Assembly (NCBI GenBank): GCA_003254885.1
Contig: QANT01006852.1
Location: 20,519 to 84,518 of the forward strand
Length of the DNA: 64,000 nucleotides
Origin: Purshia tridentata
Taxonomy: Eukaryota; Streptophyta; Magnoliopsida; Rosales; Rosaceae
Reading direction: 5' to 3'
The notes below the pieces were generated by a model. That model had not been told where the DNA came from. It made no database searches and saw only the letters and a program-made list of their open reading frames with translations. The number at the start of each line of letters is the position of its first letter. Position 1 is the stretch's first letter. The position numbers were made by a program, and so were the translations under genes. This document shows, piece by piece, positions 59,089 to 64,000 of the stretch.

Positions 59089-61275
59089 TAGTGACCCGTG
59101 GCAATATTTTTTTCTTCAAATTTAAGGGTTTAGATCAAAACCCTCCCAAAATCAATGCCCCTCAAATTTGGGGGTTCAGATTAGAACCCCCACAAAAATC
59201 AATGCTCCTCAATATCACTCTTCTCCTTAATATGGGGGTTTAGATTAGAATCCCCTCACAAATTGTCCGACAATGAAAAAAAAGAAGAGAAGAAAGAGCA
59301 AGTGGCACAAACCAAGAAATTAAAACAAAGTTGCTCTTTGTGGGTACGTACTTGCAAACCAAAAAAAAAAGCAGTCTTGCCACGGTACTGGTATGCAGGG
59401 AAGAGAAAATAAAGTTATCTTGAAACATTGTGTCACGGTCTGCTTTTGGAGTTAAACATCTTTGACATTAATGTGAAGTATGGAGGGTTAAATGGCATAG
59501 TGACATTTTTTTGGTGAAGAGTGATCAGATTTGCGCACATGGAAGGGTATTTTTGTAATTTTGCAGTGTCACATTCTTCTAGGTGGAATTTGAGAAATCT
59601 AAAAATATCGATAAATTTAAGAGGTCGAAAGATGGATCGTCATTCGGATGAATTTATTATGCACCATTATGACTCTTCGTGCAATGTGATGTTTCCTCTT
59701 GGCTCGTAAAGAATGCATAAATTGCTCTTTAGGGGGAGGCATGGTGTCAAGCTTTCCACCAAAAGGGCGTTAAGTGAGCAACTCTAGGACCCAACGGGGT
59801 CCTAGGGATGGGCATATGACTTTCAGAGGGCAGTCATATGTCTATGCGGCAAAGGAGGTACCACATACAATACAAGTGAACACGAGAGCTTTTACTTCGA
59901 TGTACATGAGCAGATGAGGCTAGATGAGACGCTTCCCTATGTTGCGCCATATGCACAACATGTGAGCTAGATGTGAACTCCTTGAGACTTCATGGTACAC
60001 AATAGCCATAAAGTACTCAATGAAGGCATTGGCTTGGGTTGGGCTATGCACAATATATGAAGCTTGCATGCACAAGAAGGGGCAACACCGTGCAGATGAG
60101 AAAAGACAAGTATAGGGCATCAGAAAAAAATTGCTTACTCTGGTGGCATGTTTGTGAGTCAGCTTGCATATCCAGCACGAGGAAAGGCCTATGGACATAA
60201 GCTAGCCCTTAATGCCACATCAGACAAGTATGAGTGTCTTGGCTAATAACCATTGGCACAAAGAAGCGATCATATAGTAGCAACCAGTGAGACTCAAGAA
60301 GAGTAGTTTCAATATATGAACAAATGAGTCGAAATCATGAACAAATCATGCGAGAAAGTAAGGCTGGCCTTGGTTCAGAGAAATCTTTGTGCCACACAAT
60401 CATATTCTGTTGTGTGAAAAGTCAGACCATGGCACCTTGCTTCAAAATACATTAAACTACAAGTGTGAAACTCACCTTTCCACATGTCAAAGAAAACAAC
60501 AAGGCACGCTGTGTTGTTCATATGAAGTTTAATGGTTTAATGTCATTGTATCAATCTTTTTGGCTTTGTGTACAAAAGTTAAGGATCAGATTACCTCTTG
60601 TTATCTAATGGGCTATGCACCTAAAGGAAAGTCTTTGTAAAAGACAAAAGAATGCTTGTAAGTTTGATGGATGATTAATAGCTACAGGCCTATGGCAATG
60701 TAGCACAATGAAAAATGTTGTTACTCCTTGTCAACAAAAGTTAAATGTGCTTCTTCACCAATTTAGGAAAAGGAATAAACAAAATATAACTTCTCCAATT
60801 ATACCGCTGCATGACACAGATGGAGGGAAATAAGCAAACAAAACAAGTGTCTTAAAAGTGTTGCTGCATCTCTGTCACATATAAATAATAGAGATGAAAT
60901 TATAGAGGCTGTCTCTTATAAATCTCTACACCTCCCCAGTGAATTTTTCTTGGGCTTGTCTTCAGTTTACTTTAAATCAATATTGAATAGTATTTATTTT
61001 TTCAGATTGGCCATACAAAATGGAAAAACATGTTAAAATAAAGAATTTGGTCAAAAAAGAAAGAGACCAACCCAATTTAGCTAAGTACAAAAAGTGGAAC
61101 TTGAATTCAATTCTTTTCCTTAAAAACATACCATTTTCCATAGAAGCAATAAATCAAAAAATTTATAGGTACAATTAAGAACCAACCAACATATCCAAAC
61201 AGCAATCATAGTCTTATAGAATTCAAAACTAATGCATAGAAGTTTTTGGTTTTTGTTTTTTTTGTTTTTGTAATA
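59089..61275. other. Intergenic, no supported gene
   Basis: Positions 59100-59260 hold three imperfect copies of GGGGGTTYAGATTAGAAYCCC. The rest has moderate composition but no open frame with a recognisable domain. It may be decayed retroelement sequence. Confidence 0.4.
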
Positions 61276-61703
61276 ACATAGGAAGTCTTTAGTTGTTAAA
61301 AAGGTGATGTTTGATATTTCCTAGTGCAGTATAGATGATATAAAGAATCAATCGACAGAGGTTTGAGAAAAAGGTGGTTTCATAAGACCTGCAGCTAGCT
61401 TTGGCTTTCCAATGTGAGTCATTTTCAATGATTCTGTCTATGTATACAAACATAACAAACATGAAAAAAAAAAAAAACATAGGAAGTCTTTAGTTGTTAA
61501 AAAAGTGATGTTTGATATTTCCTAGTGCAGTATATATGATATAAAGAATCAATCGACAGAGGTTTGAGAAAAAGGTGGTTTCATAGGACCTGCAGCTAGC
61601 TTTGGCTTTCAAATGTGAGTCATTTTCAATGATTCTGTCTATGTATACAAATGTAACAAACATGAAAAAAAAAAAAAAANAAAAAAAAAAAAAAAAAAAA
61701 AAC
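61276..61703. repeat. 201-bp tandem duplication with poly(A) at each unit end
   Basis: ACATAGGAAGTCTTTAGTTG begins at 61276 and again at 61477. Units differ at only a few bases. Each ends AACAAACATGAAAAA followed by an A run (14 in the first, about 36 with one N in the second). Non-coding; the long open frames on the minus strand here read through poly(T). Confidence 0.88.
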
Positions 61704-62205
61704 AAGAGCAAAAATGGAATATACAAAAAAACTCACAACACCTTTCTAATAAAAACCATAAACCTTAAACACATAGGCTTATTTCTTTTTCATAATAAAA
61801 TTGAAATCAAGCATAAAATCTTTACTATAAACCAAAAACCCATCAAAGGGATGAAACAAATATGTATCACCCCACAAATCTATGCAAAATAGGAAGATGG
61901 ATTAATACCATGAAAGCAAAGCTGGATGAGAAAGCTAGAAGGGTGTTGGTTGATGGAGTTGGGTACCAGCGTTTGGCTTTCTCCCTCATGAGCAACGTTT
62001 TGCTTCCCTGTTGAGAGTTGTGCATCTGTTCATCTTACTACGTTATAAAAGTCTACAAAAGTTTTTATGGGGTATGGGAGAGAAATCAGGATGTCTAGTA
62101 TTTATACCTCACAGCCTAAACTCTAAAAAGTTTATATATTAGAGAAGTTTATGAAAGTCATTGACATTTTGAGTACCCTTGACTTTTAATGACCTTTTAG
62201 AAGTA

Positions 62206-63512
62206 GGGCAATGCTAGCTGTCTTATCCATTTGTCTTCTCTCTTCTAATAATGTCATGTGTACTTCGTTAACTTTTATATGTAAAACTTTAATGCTTTGA
62301 AAACGTTAAATACATTTTTATTTCAAAATTAACATTAAAAAATTAAAAAAAAATTCTGGATATAAGTTAATGTTGGTGTTGCTCAAGTTCTCCCCTCATA
62401 TAACTTTTTTTCGGAGGTATCACAAACTAGTTCAATTCCACACCTCAAATTTCAAAGTTCACATCAATTTAGCCCAAAAACCATGTGAAAAACCCAAATT
62501 CCAAACACCCTTTTCATCAATCACACAGTTCTTGCTCGCTTCATAGCCACTGACGCCACGACCAAATTTTAAAATACAAATTGTTGCACAATCCCTCAGC
62601 ACCCAGACTACCAACTAGACCTCACTGTCTCTGCCGAGGACGACCTCCATTTTTGGCAGTTCATCATTGCCGAATCCATTGTTGAAATGGTCAAACACAT
62701 GACTATGTTCCTCGTCGACGTCGTTAAGAGTTAAGACCATATGCAAGCTCTTGGGTCTTGCCCAATTAAGTGGGTTAGAGTTGAATATCGAGTATTCGAG
62801 TTCTAAGAGTCGCGCTACAACTTTTTCAAATTCCCAAGAGTCTTGCCACATGATTTTCTTACAGAGAGAGTGAGATAGAGCAATGGAGGGACTAGGAAGA
62901 GGGCTTGTGTCTAGTTCAGCTATAATGCTTGTGATCCTTGAGGGATTGCTACTCAAGACGCAAGCAAGGACTAGTTAAGGGGTTGTAAATTTAAAGGTAA
63001 ATAGCAAAAAAGAAAAAGAAAAGTAAAAGGTGGGTTCTGGAAAATAGGTACTTAAAAGGGGATTTGCAAGACTTGATTTGAAGAAGAAGGTCCTTGAGGT
63101 TTTGGTCGCTAGAAGCACTCTTTAGGTTTCCATGGTGATTGTCTGGCAAATCCAAGCATGTGCCCTCTAACCCCTTCTTAGTTTGTTTGGTGCTGGTGAA
63201 TAGTTCTAGAAGTTTCAACTACTCAATGATAGTGGGAGCAAATATAGAGTGGAGTGATAGACCTCCAATCTCAACTTTTCCCAAAAACCTCATTGTGATT
63301 TTAACATGTATATTTGTTTTGGAATACTTAAAGATTTTTTTTTAATTTGTTAATGTTAATTTTGAAATAAAAATATATTTAATGTATTTTAAGAAATATA
63401 AATTGAAAAAAAAAGAAAAGCATTTAATGTTTTGTAGTTTCAAAGCATTAAAGTCTTATATTTAAAAGTTAACGAAGTAGAAAGTAAACAGAGAAGAGAG
63501 CTAGTATTGTTC
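62206..63512. mobile_element. Long-TIR element, MULE-like, with captured-looking interior
   Basis: The ends are inverted copies for about 170 bp: CAATGCTAGCTGTCTT at the left pairs with the inverse of GCTAGTATTGTTC at the right, then TTCGTTAACTTTTATATGTA and AACATTAAAAAATTAAAAAA pair with their inverses at about 63336-63480. The flanks TTAGAAGTA (62197-62205) and TTAAAAGTA (63513-63521) form a 9-bp target duplication with one mismatch, as in Mutator-like elements. No transposase. A minus-strand open frame at 62615-62956 is not recognised. Confidence 0.7.
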
Positions 63513-63554
63513 TTAAAAGTATATGACAATCTTGATTGAGAACACACCCTAAGA

Positions 63555-63950
63555 GCATCTTCAAAAGACTCTTCAAATGAAGAATTCTTCATTTTTGGAG
63601 CCTAAAATACTCTTCTCTCTTCAAAAATGAAGAATTCTTCATTTGAATAGAGATAAAAGTACTTTAGGCTCCAAAAGACTCTTCAAAATAAATCTTCAAT
63701 TAAAAATTTAATTTCTCTCTCTTCAAATCTAGGACTCTCTTTCCTCTCTTCAAATATTAATTTATTTATAATTCTTATACAATTTTCATTCTTTTTACTC
63801 TAATAATAAATTTTAATTGAATAAATTAAATTTTAAAAATAAGTAGTACATAGAACAAATATAAATAATTAGTTAATAGAAAAAATATAAATAATTAGTG
63901 CATAGAATAAATATAAATATTTAAAATTAAAAGAGTCTTTTGGAAAGTAA
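63555..63950. mobile_element. MITE with CAAAAGACTCTT ends
   Basis: CAAAAGACTCTTC at about 63563 is matched in inverse by AAGAGTCTTTTGG at about 63930. The interior repeats TTCAAAWGAAGAATTCTTCATTT, an inverted-repeat word, twice. The preceding AAGAGCATCTTC motif is common at the ends of such plant MITEs. Confidence 0.5.
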
Positions 63951-63974
63951 AAATTCAAATAGTAAATATAGAAA

Positions 63975-64000
63975 ATTACAAATAAATCAATAAAACATTT
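63975..64000 (+). mobile_element. MITE family A, copy 4 (cut by the window end)
   Basis: TTACAAATAAATCAATAAAACATT matches the start of the copies at 9408 and 14562. Only the first bases are inside the window. Confidence 0.5.

Noticed and set aside
61289-61892. Open frames beginning with Phe runs (minus) or Lys runs (plus)
   Set aside because: They read through poly(A)/poly(T) in the 201-bp duplication and have no recognisable domain.
62615-62956. 113-codon minus-strand open frame
   Set aside because: It lies inside the long-TIR element with no recognisable domain; kept only as possible captured DNA in the findings.
1-64000. A new multi-gene biological system
   Set aside because: The host genes present (LRR, PPR, HIPP, ATI-like, HisRS) belong to known separate families, lie kilobases apart and show no shared context. 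Nothing supports an undescribed linked system.

Overview
This window is nuclear DNA from a flowering plant, most likely a eudicot. The support is AT-rich intergenic DNA, plant-only gene families (a DYW-class PPR protein, a heavy-metal-associated isoprenylated protein, an ATG8-interacting-type protein), GT-AG introns, and dense plant transposons: Ty1-copia, PIF/Harbinger, MULE-like, L1, a tRNA-derived SINE, TRIM and foldback MITEs. The species cannot be fixed from sequence alone. The gap at 41284-41320 and single Ns inside long homopolymers (about 23734 and 61680) point to a draft assembly.

Positions 1-26800 hold no recognised host gene. They contain a two-gene PIF/Harbinger element (about 128-5475) with a broken transposase and an intact Myb/SANT-like accessory gene, a TRIM retroelement (5597-5939), several foldback MITEs, and a complete but dead Ty1-copia element with 148-bp LTRs (16076-21269). 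There is also a MULE-like element with long terminal inverted repeats (24348-26618) that carries a probable solo LTR and a duplicated coding-like fragment.

Positions 26800-43100 carry three plus-strand host genes. They are a secreted PGIP/DRT100-like LRR protein (27121-28551, intronless), a DYW-class PPR protein orthologous to Arabidopsis At5g40410 (35419-37341, intronless), and a two-HMA-domain isoprenylated metal-binding protein with four exons (41729-43063). Between them lie a 31-bp minisatellite, foldback elements and a possible solo LTR.

Positions 43800-58052 carry two minus-strand host genes. One encodes an ATG8-interacting-protein-like membrane protein with two exons (43852-47022). 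The other encodes cytosolic histidyl-tRNA synthetase with seven exons (48443-58052), reconstructed here as an 889-residue protein in which every exon length is a multiple of three. Their introns have collected L1 fragments, a SINE and MITEs. The remainder (58053-64000) is repeat DNA: a 201-bp tandem duplication, another long-TIR element with near-perfect 9-bp target duplications, and the start of further MITEs.

The host genes look like independent housekeeping or accessory genes, not a pathway cluster. I found no convincing evidence for an undescribed multi-gene system. The unusual material is transposon structure and nesting, the minisatellite, and possible gene-fragment capture.
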